Of a stretch of 64,000 nucleotides of DNA, positions 1 to 8,655 are shown piece by piece. Source of the stretch: Pseudomonas sp. GM21 (GTDB lineage Bacteria; Pseudomonadota; Gammaproteobacteria; Pseudomonadales; Pseudomonadaceae); the NCBI RefSeq assembly GCF_000282215.1, contig NZ_AKJS01000072.1, positions 23,104 through 87,103 on the forward strand, in the 5' to 3' direction. The translations under genes were made by a program, and so were the position numbers. Under the pieces are notes generated by a model that worked only from the letters and a program-made list of their open reading frames with translations, did not search any database and had not been told where the DNA came from. Position 1 is the stretch's first letter. Every line of letters begins with the position of its first letter.

Positions 1-303
1 GGCCGGATGACCATCATCGTCCAGAAGCCGGTCGAGGTCGGCGACACCGGCACAATGCACGACGCCGTGAAGCTCGCCACCTCGGGCGGCCAAATCCACG
101 GCCGTACGCATGTCGCTTTCGCTGGAAACGTTACCCGTGAAGGCCAGAGCCTTTTCGCCCAGGCCTTCCACCGTTTGGCTCAACGTCGGGTTTTGATCCA
201 CCAACGTCACGTTTGCACCCGCTGCCAGCAATCTTTCAGCGGTTGCCAGCCCCATGCCGGACGCCGCACCTGTCACCAGAAAGTTTCTTCCTGCAATTTG
301 CAT
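1..303 (-). CDS. SDR family oxidoreductase, N-terminal part (cut by window edge)
   Basis: The first 101 residues of a short-chain dehydrogenase/reductase are visible, reading leftward off the window. The N-terminus carries the Rossmann glycine motif TGAASGMG (about residues 10-17) that binds NAD(P). A GNVSSESD stretch and an HCAG stretch (NNAG-like) follow at the usual spacing. The catalytic Ser-Tyr-Lys lies outside the window, so activity cannot be judged. It is the last visible gene of a leftward run that starts with the Baeyer-Villiger monooxygenase, and follows the VOC gene by about 29 bases, so it is probably cotranscribed. Its substrate is unknown. Confidence 0.8.
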   Translation of the reverse strand, partial: MQIAGRNFLVTGAASGMGLATAERLLAAGANVTLVDQNPTLSQTVEGLGEKALAFTGNVSSESDMRTAVDLAARGGELHGVVHCAGVADLDRLLDDDGHPA

Positions 304-332
304 TGTTCAATCCTTTTTCCGAAGTAAAAAAA

Positions 333-713
333 TCAACCGAAGTGACAAATACAGAGCTTGTTGCCCACGGTATCGCGGAAGTAACAACTGTAAAACGAGT
401 TCACACCATCGCTGCGCACACCAGGAGCCCCGTCATCGACAGCGCCCAGGCTCAAGACCAGCGCATAGGCTTCCTCGACCAGGCTACGAGAGGCCACAGG
501 CAGGGCAATCATGGTGCCATTGCCCGCAGAAGCGGGTTCACCGTTATAGGGGCGTGTCAGGGCTAAAACGGGCGACCCGCCAGCGGGGACATATGCAACG
601 CGCTCATCGGACGCCGTTGCCTTGGGGGCAGCGCCGAGGAACTTCATCAATGGATCGTAAAAGCGGCGCGACTTTTTAATGTCATTGGAGCCAATCATGA
701 CGTAGCCGATCAT
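333..713 (-). CDS. VOC (glyoxalase/bleomycin resistance) family protein
   Basis: The product is 126 residues, the usual size for a single-chain vicinal-oxygen-chelate protein. It begins MIGYVMIGSNDIKKSRRFYD, the typical first beta-strand and helix (G-x-N-D-x-x-x-S-x-x-F-Y-D). It ends with the second module motif FRDTVGNKLCICHFG, resembling the common DPxGNxxEI ending, but the usual C-terminal metal-ligand Glu is not obvious. VOC members include glyoxalases, isomerases and ring-cleavage enzymes, so a specific reaction cannot be assigned. It sits between two SDR genes in the monooxygenase operon, which suggests a role in the same catabolic route. Confidence 0.78.
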   Translation of the reverse strand: MIGYVMIGSNDIKKSRRFYDPLMKFLGAAPKATASDERVAYVPAGGSPVLALTRPYNGEPASAGNGTMIALPVASRSLVEEAYALVLSLGAVDDGAPGVRSDGVNSFYSCYFRDTVGNKLCICHFG

Positions 714-793
714 GGGTAACCTCTCTGATGGGTGTTGTTATTGTTGTCAATCAAACAGCCGGGGCTTGATCCCAGAAAAATGCCTGTTACCTG

Positions 794-1609
794 TTACCAG
801 TGCGAATCACCGCGCTCGAGCACCTCGGTACCACCGTCGATGCACAGCAGTTGCCCAATCATCAGACTGTTGGCGGGGCTGGCCAGCCATAGCATCAGTT
901 CCGCCACCTCATCGGGACGGCCATAACGGCCCAACACCTGAGGGTGCATGTCACGCACCACCTGGCTACGCACGGCATGTTCGCGCAATGCCAGGCCCGC
1001 CTCGGTTTCAATGAAACCCGGGGCCACGGCGTTTACGATGATGCCGCTGCCACCCCAGCGAGGACTTATTGCCGCGCGCCGAGTCCAACGGGCGATGGCG
1101 ACCTTGCTACTGGCGTAGATCCCCAAAGGCGTGAGCTGATTGACCAGGCGGCTTTCAGTCTGCGCCTCGGCACGTGCTGCCAGGTCCTGAGCCCTTTCCC
1201 TGGAGGCCTTTTCATTTCCGGCCAGGTAAAATTCGACCAGCGCCGAATCAGCCCCATTGGCATAGGCCATGCGCGAGGACACCAGGACCACACGGGGCGC
1301 CGGCGACTTGAGCAGTAACGGCTGCAACCCTTCCAATACGTCGACAGAACCGAAGTAATTCAAGCTGGCACTGGTGGTGCTGGATACCAGCAGGCCCGCG
1401 CAAGTAATCACCCCATCAAGCCCATTGGGGGTCAATGCCTGCACACTGGCAATCAACTCCTCCCGCCCTTGGGCGGTTGAAAGATCAGCGACCACATCAC
1501 CTTCATGCAAATCGGCACGAATGACCTTCAACCCCCTGGCCTCAGCCAATGCAGCGGTTGCCTTGCCGATGCCGTTGGCCGCGCCAGTAACCAAGATCTT
1601 TCGAGTCAT
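794..1609 (-). CDS. SDR family NAD(P)-dependent oxidoreductase
   Basis: The 271-residue product is a classical short-chain dehydrogenase. The nucleotide motif TGAANGIG is at residues 8-15, the CAG equivalent of NNAG follows, and the active site has VSSRMAY and YASSK (Tyr-x3-Lys). The C-terminal APGFIETE and IDGGTEVLE stretches are typical of the family. The overall shape resembles the 3-alpha-hydroxysteroid dehydrogenase/carbonyl reductase type, which has an insertion before the catalytic Tyr, but this is only a similarity. Its start overlaps the stop of the upstream monooxygenase (ATGA-type), indicating translational coupling. A likely role is making the ketone substrate of that enzyme or processing its product. 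Confidence 0.85.
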   Translation of the reverse strand: MTRKILVTGAANGIGKATAALAEARGLKVIRADLHEGDVVADLSTAQGREELIASVQALTPNGLDGVITCAGLLVSSTTSASLNYFGSVDVLEGLQPLLLKSPAPRVVLVSSRMAYANGADSALVEFYLAGNEKASRERAQDLAARAEAQTESRLVNQLTPLGIYASSKVAIARWTRRAAISPRWGGSGIIVNAVAPGFIETEAGLALREHAVRSQVVRDMHPQVLGRYGRPDEVAELMLWLASPANSLMIGQLLCIDGGTEVLERGDSHW

Positions 1610-3273
1610 GCCAATGCCTCCTGTTCAACCGCTGCGCCAGCGGTGCAACCCGACAGCACAAAGCCTTCATAGCCATTGGCAGCGACGGCATCGCACAGGC
1701 GCCGGTAATTACCGAAACCACCGACAAAAGGCATGAACACCCGTGGTTTACCCGGCACATTGGCCCCGGAGTACCAGGACGCGCCCTTGCGATGAAGCGT
1801 GAGCTGGGCCAGCGCCGCAACCTTCTCCACCCAAGCGTTTTCGGCGTCCGGGGTCGCCTCGATCAGGGACTTATTCTGCTGTTGCAGGTAGCCGATGCAA
1901 TCCATGATCCAGTCTGTATGTTGCTCGATGCCCACCACCACGTTGGCCAGCGCACCTGGACTCTGGGGGCCAGTCGTGATGAACAGATTCGGGAAGCCAG
2001 CCGTTGCAAGTCCCAGATAGCACCGCGGGCCATCCTTCCACTTGTCTTTGAGTTTCAGGCCGTCTCGGCCAGTCACCTGGATGCGCGACAACGCACCGGT
2101 GATCGCGTCGAACCCTGTTGCGAACACCAGCACATCGAACGGCAGTTCCTGCTCGGAGGTACGCATGCCCTCGGCGGTGATGCGCTCCAAAGGCGTGCGC
2201 TTGAGGTTGACCAGGCTGACGTTGGACCGGTTGAAGGTTTCCAGATAATTGCTACCAATGCACAAGCGCTTGGAGCCTAACGGATGATCGTTCGGGCACA
2301 AATCCTCGGCCACCGCCGGGTCCTTCACAATGCTGCGGATCTTGCCGCGAATGAACTCCGCCGCCGTGGTGTTGGAAGCTTCATTTGTCAGCAAGTCGTT
2401 GAACGAGCCAAGATACGCGAGGCCATTGATCCGGTAGTTTTCTTCGTAGCGTGCCTCACGCTCCTGCGGTGTTGCTGCAATAGCCGACTTATCATTGACC
2501 TGATAGTGAGAACCACCGTTGGAATATCGTGTTTTCTCACGAATTTGTGGGTAGATCTCGCGGTAATGACGCTGCTCATCTTCGCTCAGCGGACGGTTCC
2601 CCGCAGGCAAGACGAAATTGGCGGTGCGTTGAAATACGGTGAGATGTTCCGCTTGCTGGGCGATCAGCGGAGCCATCTGTACACCGGTCGACGCAGTGCC
2701 AACCAAGCCTACACGCTTACCAGTGAAGTCCACGCCTTCAGCAGGCCAATTGGTACTGTGATACCAGGCGCCCTTGAAGTCCTCCAGCCCTGGAATGTCG
2801 ATAGGCTTGGGAACGGTTAGTGAACCGGTCGCCATGATCACAAAACGTGCCTTGACGTGTTGCCCTTGCTCGGTCTCGACAGTCCACCGCTCGCTTTTTT
2901 CATCGAATGTGGTCGCGCTGACACGCGTATTGAATTGGATATCCTGGCGCAGCTCGAAACGATCGGCGACATGCTGGATGTAAGCAAGGATTTCAGCCTG
3001 AGTCGCATAGCGCTCTGACCAGCGCCACTCATCCTGCAGCTCTTTGGAGAAAGAGTAGGAATAAATCACGCTTTCAATATCACAACGGGCACCCGGGTAA
3101 CGGTTCCAGAACCAGGTGCCGCCCACCTCGGCGCCGGCCTCGAAGGCTCGGACACTCAAACCCTTCTGGCGCAGGCTGTGAATCAGGTACAGCCCGGCGA
3201 ATCCCGCCCCCACTACAACGACATCAAACTCATGCGCGCCGGGGTTGGCCTTGTTTTGCTGTGCTTTGCTCAT
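1606..3273 (-). CDS. Flavin-containing Baeyer-Villiger monooxygenase
   Basis: The 555-residue product has an N-terminal FAD Rossmann motif GAGFAGLY (residues 22-29). It also has the Baeyer-Villiger fingerprint F-x-G-x3-H-x3-W-P (F166, G168, H172, W176, P177) and a second nucleotide motif, GLVGTASTG (about 189-197), for NADPH. The GGTWFWNRYPGARCD stretch is typical of cyclohexanone/steroid monooxygenase-like enzymes. Such enzymes insert oxygen next to a ketone to give an ester or lactone using NADPH and O2. It is the first gene of a leftward operon with two SDRs and a VOC protein, behind a 377-base divergent promoter region. The fingerprint separates it from ordinary flavin N-monooxygenases. 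The natural ketone is unknown. Confidence 0.9.
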   Translation of the reverse strand: MSKAQQNKANPGAHEFDVVVVGAGFAGLYLIHSLRQKGLSVRAFEAGAEVGGTWFWNRYPGARCDIESVIYSYSFSKELQDEWRWSERYATQAEILAYIQHVADRFELRQDIQFNTRVSATTFDEKSERWTVETEQGQHVKARFVIMATGSLTVPKPIDIPGLEDFKGAWYHSTNWPAEGVDFTGKRVGLVGTASTGVQMAPLIAQQAEHLTVFQRTANFVLPAGNRPLSEDEQRHYREIYPQIREKTRYSNGGSHYQVNDKSAIAATPQEREARYEENYRINGLAYLGSFNDLLTNEASNTTAAEFIRGKIRSIVKDPAVAEDLCPNDHPLGSKRLCIGSNYLETFNRSNVSLVNLKRTPLERITAEGMRTSEQELPFDVLVFATGFDAITGALSRIQVTGRDGLKLKDKWKDGPRCYLGLATAGFPNLFITTGPQSPGALANVVVGIEQHTDWIMDCIGYLQQQNKSLIEATPDAENAWVEKVAALAQLTLHRKGASWYSGANVPGKPRVFMPFVGGFGNYRRLCDAVAANGYEGFVLSGCTAGAAVEQEALA

Positions 3274-3650
3274 CTTGATTTCTCCTGGACGCTGCGGCCC
3301 AACATTCAGTCTCTACATGAATGATTACTATGATTAAGCATCAAAGAAATTTTTCGAACACGATCCATTTCGCATTGGCACAGAGACTGTGCAAAATCGA
3401 GAAGTTGTGTTTATACACATCAATCATAAATATGATTAATACGTTTTAACGACCTGGGCAAGAGTAACAGACGAACTATGCTGGCGCCCGCATGAACGGG
3501 CCTCCCTGACTGAATGCGGAGCCATAACCAACCGACTCTCAAAAACAGAAAATTAAGTAATTAAAATCAACAACATAGACATTAAGACCAACAACTTCCA
3601 ATCCGGAGATACGCGCTTTTTTACGACCTTATACTCGGCATCTCCACCCA
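3274..3650. promoter_or_regulatory. AT-rich divergent promoter region with two operator-like repeats
   Basis: This 377-base gene-free stretch separates the leftward monooxygenase operon from the rightward LuxE/LuxC-like pair. It contains AATGAT-TACT-ATGATT at 3320-3335 and AATCAT-AAAT-ATGATT at 3422-3437, both 16-base elements with a 4-base spacer. It also holds a separate inverted repeat, GCACAG-AGA-CTGTGC, at 3378-3392. Similar 16-base elements occur in other divergent promoters in this window. No convincing short ORF was seen. Exact -35/-10 boxes were not assigned. Confidence 0.5.
3422..3437. promoter_or_regulatory. Operator-like inverted repeat AATCAT-N4-ATGATT
   Basis: Perfect 6-base arms are separated by AAAT. 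The geometry (TCAT-N4-ATGA core) is shared with sites near 30462, 16226, 46731 and 51561, each in a divergent promoter. A TetR-family dimer is a plausible binder, since four TetR genes are present, but which one is not known. Confidence 0.4.
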
Positions 3651-5081
3651 ATGAGTCAGGGCGTGAACATGACAATTACAACAAAAACCCAATGGCTGTT
3701 AACCGACCCGCCCATGCTCGCGGATTACTCCCTTGATACCTGGGAACACCTGCCCCGCGAGGAAGTGGACGCTCTGCAGCTTGCAGGTCTGAAGCAACGA
3801 TTCACTCAATTGCGCGATGCCATTCCAATGCTGAGCAAGCTCGCCAATGCCGAAGGCGTGGTCAGCATCGACAGTGTCGATGACGTTATCCCGCTGCTGT
3901 TCGACCACACCATGTACAAGTCCTATCCGCCATCGTTGTTGGAAAACAATCGCTTCCAGCAAATCAACAAATGGCTGGCCAAGCTCACACTCCATCCTGT
4001 CGAAGACGTCGATGTCTCTCATTGCCAAGGCATCGACGAATGGCTGCAAGTCATGGATGCCGCCCTGCCGGAACTGCGTATCTCTCATTCCACCGGGACG
4101 TCAGGCACGGTGTCCTTCCTGCCGCACAGCCAGAGCGAGATCGACAAGAGTGGCGCAATGAAGCAGATGAGCGTCTGGAACCTCGGCGGCCCGCTACGGG
4201 GTGAGCGCCCCGAGCTGCATGTGGCCTATCCGTTCTTCCGTTCGGGTTGCTCGGCGCACGCGCGGGGCAACGACGGAGTCGTCAAGCACCTTCTGCGTGG
4301 CGAGGAATACTTCCACGCTGCCTATCCGGCAAAGATGAGTTCCGATGTCCTGTACCTGTCGGCACGTATCAAGGGCGCCCAGGCCAAGGGCACCCTGGAC
4401 CGGCTGAAAGTGAGCCCGGCCATACTGGCGCGCAAGGAGGAGCATGACGCGCTCCAGACGAAGATGCCGGCGCACCTCAAACAATTTTTCGAGCACATAT
4501 CACAAGAGTTGCGTGGTAAGCGTATCTACGCCTGGGCCACCTGGAACATGCTGCACAATATGGCCAAGGCTGGCCTTGAGGCAGGTCTGGAGGGTGTGTT
4601 CGCCGCCGACTCCTACGTCAGCACCGGCGGCGGCACCAAAGGTCTGGTGCAACCGCCAGGCTGGCGCGAGGATATTTTGCGCTTCACCGGTGCACGTCAA
4701 CTGCACGAACTGTATGCAATGAGCGAAGTGTTGACCACGCACATGCGTTGCGAGCACGGCCACTATCATCTGTCACACCTGGCGATCCCTTTCCAGCTTG
4801 ATCCGCAAACCAGCCAACCACTGCCCCGTCACGGCCGCGTTACCGGGCGCGCCGCATTCTTCGACCTGGGCGCCGACTCGCGCTGGGGCGGTTTCATATC
4901 CGGTGACGAGATCACTATCGAATGGGATCAGCCCTGCACCTGCGGGCGCACCAGCCGCTATATCGTCGGTGAAGTGCAGCGCTACAGCGAGAAGAATGGC
5001 GGCGACGACAAAATCACCTGTGCCGGTACCGAAAGCGCACACCAGGAAGCCATGGATTTCCTGAACAATCTGGGAGAATAA
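3651..5081 (+). CDS. LuxE/PaaK-like acyl-adenylate-forming enzyme (acyl-protein synthetase type)
   Basis: The product is 476 residues, or 470 if the second ATG at 3669 is used. It has an ANL-superfamily phosphate-binding loop, STGTSG, at residues 147-152. A C-terminal PCTCGRTSRYI stretch resembles the end of PaaK/F390-synthetase-like enzymes. LuxE-type proteins activate a carboxylic acid as an acyl-adenylate and pass the acyl group to a partner LuxC reductase. The next gene, two bases downstream, is LuxC-like, which is the main support for this role. It is longer than classical LuxE (about 370 residues). The natural acid is unknown, and a plain acyl-CoA ligase function cannot be excluded. Confidence 0.75.
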   Translation: MSQGVNMTITTKTQWLLTDPPMLADYSLDTWEHLPREEVDALQLAGLKQRFTQLRDAIPMLSKLANAEGVVSIDSVDDVIPLLFDHTMYKSYPPSLLENNRFQQINKWLAKLTLHPVEDVDVSHCQGIDEWLQVMDAALPELRISHSTGTSGTVSFLPHSQSEIDKSGAMKQMSVWNLGGPLRGERPELHVAYPFFRSGCSAHARGNDGVVKHLLRGEEYFHAAYPAKMSSDVLYLSARIKGAQAKGTLDRLKVSPAILARKEEHDALQTKMPAHLKQFFEHISQELRGKRIYAWATWNMLHNMAKAGLEAGLEGVFAADSYVSTGGGTKGLVQPPGWREDILRFTGARQLHELYAMSEVLTTHMRCEHGHYHLSHLAIPFQLDPQTSQPLPRHGRVTGRAAFFDLGADSRWGGFISGDEITIEWDQPCTCGRTSRYIVGEVQRYSEKNGGDDKITCAGTESAHQEAMDFLNNLGE

Positions 5082-5083
5082 CG

Positions 5084-6544
5084 ATGTCCGCACCCATCGC
5101 ACCAATGATCATCCGTGGCGAGGTCATCACCGATCATTTGATCGAGATTGGTGGTCGAGGCGGCGACCTGCGCTTTCACACGCCTGATGCCCATCGCTAC
5201 CTTGATCGCTTGCCACTGCGCGACCCGGCCAGATTGGCGGATCAGTACCGACTGCGTTTCGACGATATCCTCGACTACACCGATGAACTGGCGAGCCGGC
5301 TTGAATTCTCGAAAAACCACCATCTGCAGGAGGCCTGCGAGCTGTCCTACGCCACTGCGCCGACCACCCCACCCCTGGTCAAGTCGCAGTATATGGGCCT
5401 GGCACGCATGCTCGACCGCCGGTCCATCCGGGAAGCAGCTGAACAATCCATCGGCATCGACTACCTGGAAGGCTGGGTACGCAAAACGCTGAACGACGGC
5501 CGCGATGCAGAGATCCGTTGCTTTGGCGCGCGCACGCTGCACATCGTCGCGGGCAATTCACCGGGACTGTCGCTGCTGACCATCATTCGCAACATGATCC
5601 TGCGCAGCGATGCACTGATCAAAGCGCCGTCCAATGACCCATTCACCGCCGCCGCCATCGCCCGCACCATGATCGACATGGCCCCGGACCATCCGTTGAC
5701 CCGACATATCAGCGTTGCCTATTGGCGTGGCGGCGACGAGGAATTCGAAGCGAAACTGTACAAGCCGCAGAACTTCGAGAAGATCGTCGCCTGGGGCGGA
5801 TTCGCGTCGATCAAACATGTCACCCAATACATCCAGCCCGGACTTGAGCTGATTTCCCTCGACCCGAAGCGCAGCGTCAGCATCCTCGGCGCCGAGACCT
5901 TCAGCTGCCCCGAACGCATGCGCGAGGCTGCCCTGCGCCTGGCCTGCGACATGGGTGCACATAATCAGCAGGGCTGCGTCAACGCTCGTGTGGTGTATGC
6001 CGTTTCCGGTACTGACGAGGCAGGGCTCAATCAACTCAACCAGTTTGGCGAGCACGTCTACGCCGCGCTGCAGTCCTTGCCTACCAGCATCAGCACCCCA
6101 GCCAAGCGCTATGACCCGGAGTTGGCCGCCCACCTGCGCTCGCTGCGCCTGGAAGACGAATGGTATCGCGTAATCGGCGGCGAGGAAGGCGAAGGCGCAG
6201 TGATCGTGTCGCAATTGCCCGACCCGGTGTCCTTCGCGGCATCGCTCAATGACCGAACGGCCAACCTGATTCCAGTGGATTCGCTGGATGAAGTGATGAA
6301 TGCAGTGGATGCGTCCACTCAGACCGTCGGTATCTACCCTGAAAACCTCAAGGACGAACTCAAGGACCGCCTGCCGCTTCACGGCGCCCAACGTATTGTT
6401 TCGCTGGGCTATGCCATCGCACTGAATTGGGCGTTGCCACAGGATTCGATCGAACCCATGCGGCGCATGGGCAAGTGGATCGTCAATGAGATCTGCTCGC
6501 CGGAGCGCATACCCGGGCCTTGGCAACGCCCGAACATTGACTAA
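5084..6544 (+). CDS. LuxC-like acyl-CoA/acyl-protein reductase
   Basis: The 486-residue product matches the LuxC acyl reductase family, which is related to aldehyde dehydrogenases and reduces an activated acyl group to an aldehyde with NADPH. Features include AGNSPGLSLLTIIRN (about 156-170), the VAWGGFASIKHV region (235-246) and the probable catalytic cysteine C298 within GAHNQQGCVNARVVY. It begins just after the stop of the LuxE-like gene, so the two are translationally linked and probably form a carboxylic acid reduction complex. No luciferase (luxAB) is nearby, so a bioluminescence role is unlikely. A catabolic or detoxifying acid-to-aldehyde step fits better. Confidence 0.85.
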   Translation: MSAPIAPMIIRGEVITDHLIEIGGRGGDLRFHTPDAHRYLDRLPLRDPARLADQYRLRFDDILDYTDELASRLEFSKNHHLQEACELSYATAPTTPPLVKSQYMGLARMLDRRSIREAAEQSIGIDYLEGWVRKTLNDGRDAEIRCFGARTLHIVAGNSPGLSLLTIIRNMILRSDALIKAPSNDPFTAAAIARTMIDMAPDHPLTRHISVAYWRGGDEEFEAKLYKPQNFEKIVAWGGFASIKHVTQYIQPGLELISLDPKRSVSILGAETFSCPERMREAALRLACDMGAHNQQGCVNARVVYAVSGTDEAGLNQLNQFGEHVYAALQSLPTSISTPAKRYDPELAAHLRSLRLEDEWYRVIGGEEGEGAVIVSQLPDPVSFAASLNDRTANLIPVDSLDEVMNAVDASTQTVGIYPENLKDELKDRLPLHGAQRIVSLGYAIALNWALPQDSIEPMRRMGKWIVNEICSPERIPGPWQRPNID

Positions 6545-6613
6545 AACATCACGTAGCGCCTTGCACCGCTGCCGGAAGATCGGGTAACCCGGCTGCGTTG
6601 TTTAATCAAGTGC

Positions 6614-7300
6614 TCAAGGTAGGGTGTTCGGCTTGCACAGCAGTGCGTGCAGCATGCGCGCAATCATCTGCGCGGTGTCGTCCTGCTCCAGATACTCTGG
6701 GCGCTCCAGGGCGACAACCCGAGTCAGCGCCGGTATTGCGTGATAAGCAATGAACAGCGCCTTCTCGGCGTCCTGCACGGCAAGCTCTGTCGAGAAGCGC
6801 TGCATCAACGCCGAGGTCAACTCAGACTGCGGCAGGCTGTCCGGCTTCACAATGTCCATGCGTTGCAACTCGCTGTAGTGGAGGTACTTGGCACTGAAGA
6901 CGCGATCGATCAGCCATTGCTTGCGACGCAGGCGCAAGAAGGTGCGCAGCATCAACAGCAGGCCGTCGTAGAGCGTGCTGGTGGCCGGCAGATTGCCAAT
7001 ATCCTCAAGCAATTTCGCATGCTGATGCTTGCGGTAGTCATCGAAAATCGACGAAATGAGCGAGTCCAGGGTGGGGAAGTATTCGTAGATCGAGCTCACC
7101 GAAACGCCCGAATACTCAGACAACCGGCTCAAGGACAACGCATCACGACCCTCGTCTTCCAGTATCTGCACGGCAGCTTGTTTAAGCGCCTCGACCATAG
7201 CGATCGAGCGTGCTTGTCGCGGCTGTTTGCGCTGTGTTTCGGGAATTTCGATCAGCAACCGGCCTTCCGGCAAGGCATGCATATCGACGGTTCTGGACAT
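6614..7300 (-). CDS. TetR/AcrR family transcriptional regulator
   Basis: The 228-residue product has an N-terminal TetR helix-turn-helix: the SRLSEYSGVSVSSIYEYFPT stretch lies about residues 58-77, after a basic arm with RKQPRQARS. The C-terminal ligand domain is poorly conserved, as is normal for the family. It is clearly paralogous to the TetR at 54544-55260, sharing the LS-x-YEYFP-x-x-DSL pattern and a similar tail. It lies 44 bases downstream of the epoxide hydrolase gene on the same strand, so it may be cotranscribed with it. It is a candidate for binding the recurring TCAT-N4-ATGA elements, though this is unproven. Confidence 0.88.
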   Translation of the reverse strand: MSRTVDMHALPEGRLLIEIPETQRKQPRQARSIAMVEALKQAAVQILEDEGRDALSLSRLSEYSGVSVSSIYEYFPTLDSLISSIFDDYRKHQHAKLLEDIGNLPATSTLYDGLLLMLRTFLRLRRKQWLIDRVFSAKYLHYSELQRMDIVKPDSLPQSELTSALMQRFSTELAVQDAEKALFIAYHAIPALTRVVALERPEYLEQDDTAQMIARMLHALLCKPNTLP

Positions 7301-7344
7301 GTACCCTTCCCCCTATAGTGCAATAGCGACACCATCCGTCCTGG

Positions 7345-8496
7345 TCAACGGAAGGCGCGGAAAAACTCACGGATGTCCGCTACCAGCGCCGTCCCCTGCT
7401 CCAGTGCGGGGAAATGCCCACCGCTCTCGTAGACTCGGTAGTGACGTACATCAAAGATCCGTTCAAGGAAACTACGTGGCGGCGGCGGGATCAGGTCATG
7501 CGGAAATAGCGCAAAGCCCGTTGGCACTGTGTTGCACTCATGGGCGGCAATGCGCGTATCGCCTCCACTGCGAGCGGCCTGGTACAGCCAGTTCGCACCA
7601 TTGATGCCATTGATCCAGTAGAGCATCAGGTTGGCGAGCATCCAATCCCGGTCAAAGGGAGGAACACTCTCGTTGGCACCGAGGGTCCAGGCCTGAAATT
7701 TGTCGACGATCCAGCCTGCCAGACCAATCGGTGAATCGGTCAGGCCATAAGCCAGCGACTGCGGTTTGGTGGCCTGTACCTGCTGGTAAGCACCCTCCTC
7801 TTGCTGCAATGCGCCAAGGCGCGCCAGCCAGGCACCCTCTTCCTGCGTCAACGCGCTATCAGCGCCGAGGACCGGTAGACCGCCGAGCATGTTCAAGTGC
7901 GCCGCGACGAGGTTCTGTGGATGAAGACGAGCGAGCAATCCACCCACCACCGCGCCCCAATCCCCCCCCTGGATGGCGTAGCGCTTGAAACCAAAGTGCT
8001 CGGTTGCCAGTTTGCTCCAAAGGCTGGCGATAGCACGCGGCCCCAGCGGTTCAAGCGGCGCCGAAGAAAAACCGTAGCCCGGCAGGCTCGGCAGCACCAC
8101 AGTAAAGGCGTCTTCGACGCGCCCACCGAAGCGTTCCGGGTGCGCCAGCGGCTCGATCAGGTCGATAAATTCGAGGAACGACCCTGGCCAGCCATGAGTG
8201 AGCATCAGCGGCAAGGGATCATCACCCGAGCCTTGCTCGACCAGGACATGAATGATCTGACCGTCGACATCCACCAGGCGCTGTTCGTAGCGGTTGATCC
8301 GCGCCTCCCAGGCTCGCCAGTTGAAGTCATTGCGCCAGTGTTCGACCAGATCCTGCATATAGGGCAAGGCGCTGCCCTGTCGCCATCCAGCGCTCGTCGG
8401 GGTCTGAGGCCAGCGCACCTGGGCCAGACGCCTGGCGAGGTCAGTTAATACCGCCTCATCGGTGTTTACGCGAAATGCCTTACCGGGCAGTTGCAT
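7345..8496 (-). CDS. Epoxide hydrolase (EHN-type alpha/beta hydrolase)
   Basis: The product is 383 residues from the chosen start at 8496. That ATG was chosen because an AGGGAG ribosome site lies six bases upstream; ATGs at 8502 and 8517 are alternatives. The N-terminus (LPGKAFRVNTDEAVLTDLAR, RLAQVRWPQTP) is the epoxide hydrolase N-terminal domain. The core has the oxyanion motif HGWPGS, the nucleophile aspartate in GGDWGAVVGG, and a late catalytic His in GGHFPALEQ. Such enzymes open epoxides to diols with water. The gene is divergent from the alcohol dehydrogenase at 8656 and upstream of a TetR gene. Confidence 0.88.
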   Translation of the reverse strand: MQLPGKAFRVNTDEAVLTDLARRLAQVRWPQTPTSAGWRQGSALPYMQDLVEHWRNDFNWRAWEARINRYEQRLVDVDGQIIHVLVEQGSGDDPLPLMLTHGWPGSFLEFIDLIEPLAHPERFGGRVEDAFTVVLPSLPGYGFSSAPLEPLGPRAIASLWSKLATEHFGFKRYAIQGGDWGAVVGGLLARLHPQNLVAAHLNMLGGLPVLGADSALTQEEGAWLARLGALQQEEGAYQQVQATKPQSLAYGLTDSPIGLAGWIVDKFQAWTLGANESVPPFDRDWMLANLMLYWINGINGANWLYQAARSGGDTRIAAHECNTVPTGFALFPHDLIPPPPRSFLERIFDVRHYRVYESGGHFPALEQGTALVADIREFFRAFR

Positions 8497-8576
8497 CGTC
8501 ATCTCCCTGGATTGCATGCAGGTTGGCGCACGGATTGCTCAATGGTGCCTCCTGCTGTAAAAAGAACAGCTTGAAC

Positions 8577-8592
8577 AATTATATATATAATA
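8577..8592. promoter_or_regulatory. AT-rich inverted repeat between divergent genes (weak operator-like element)
   Basis: The element reads AATTAT-ATAT-ATAATA, an inverted repeat with the same 6-4-6 spacing as the TCAT-N4-ATGA sites elsewhere, but with TTAT/ATAA in place of the core. It lies between the epoxide hydrolase and alcohol dehydrogenase starts. It could equally be part of an AT-rich -10 region. Confidence 0.25.
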
Positions 8593-8655
8593 GATACGAT
8601 TAACCTGATTTATTCTGTGCCGCCACTATCAAGGCCTACCCACCGGGGAACGTGA

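Noticed and set aside
1792..2820. Long rightward open frames opposite the Baeyer-Villiger monooxygenase
   Set aside because: They are antisense to a well-supported gene, show no domain pattern, and arise from the GC-rich codon bias of the region.
3651..6544. Bioluminescence (lux) operon
   Set aside because: Only LuxE- and LuxC-like genes are present; no luciferase alpha/beta or flavin reductase of the lux type is nearby.
6545..6613. Possible terminator hairpin between the LuxC-like gene and the TetR gene
   Set aside because: Only a 5-base GCCGG/CCGGC stem with a bulge was found, too weak to report.
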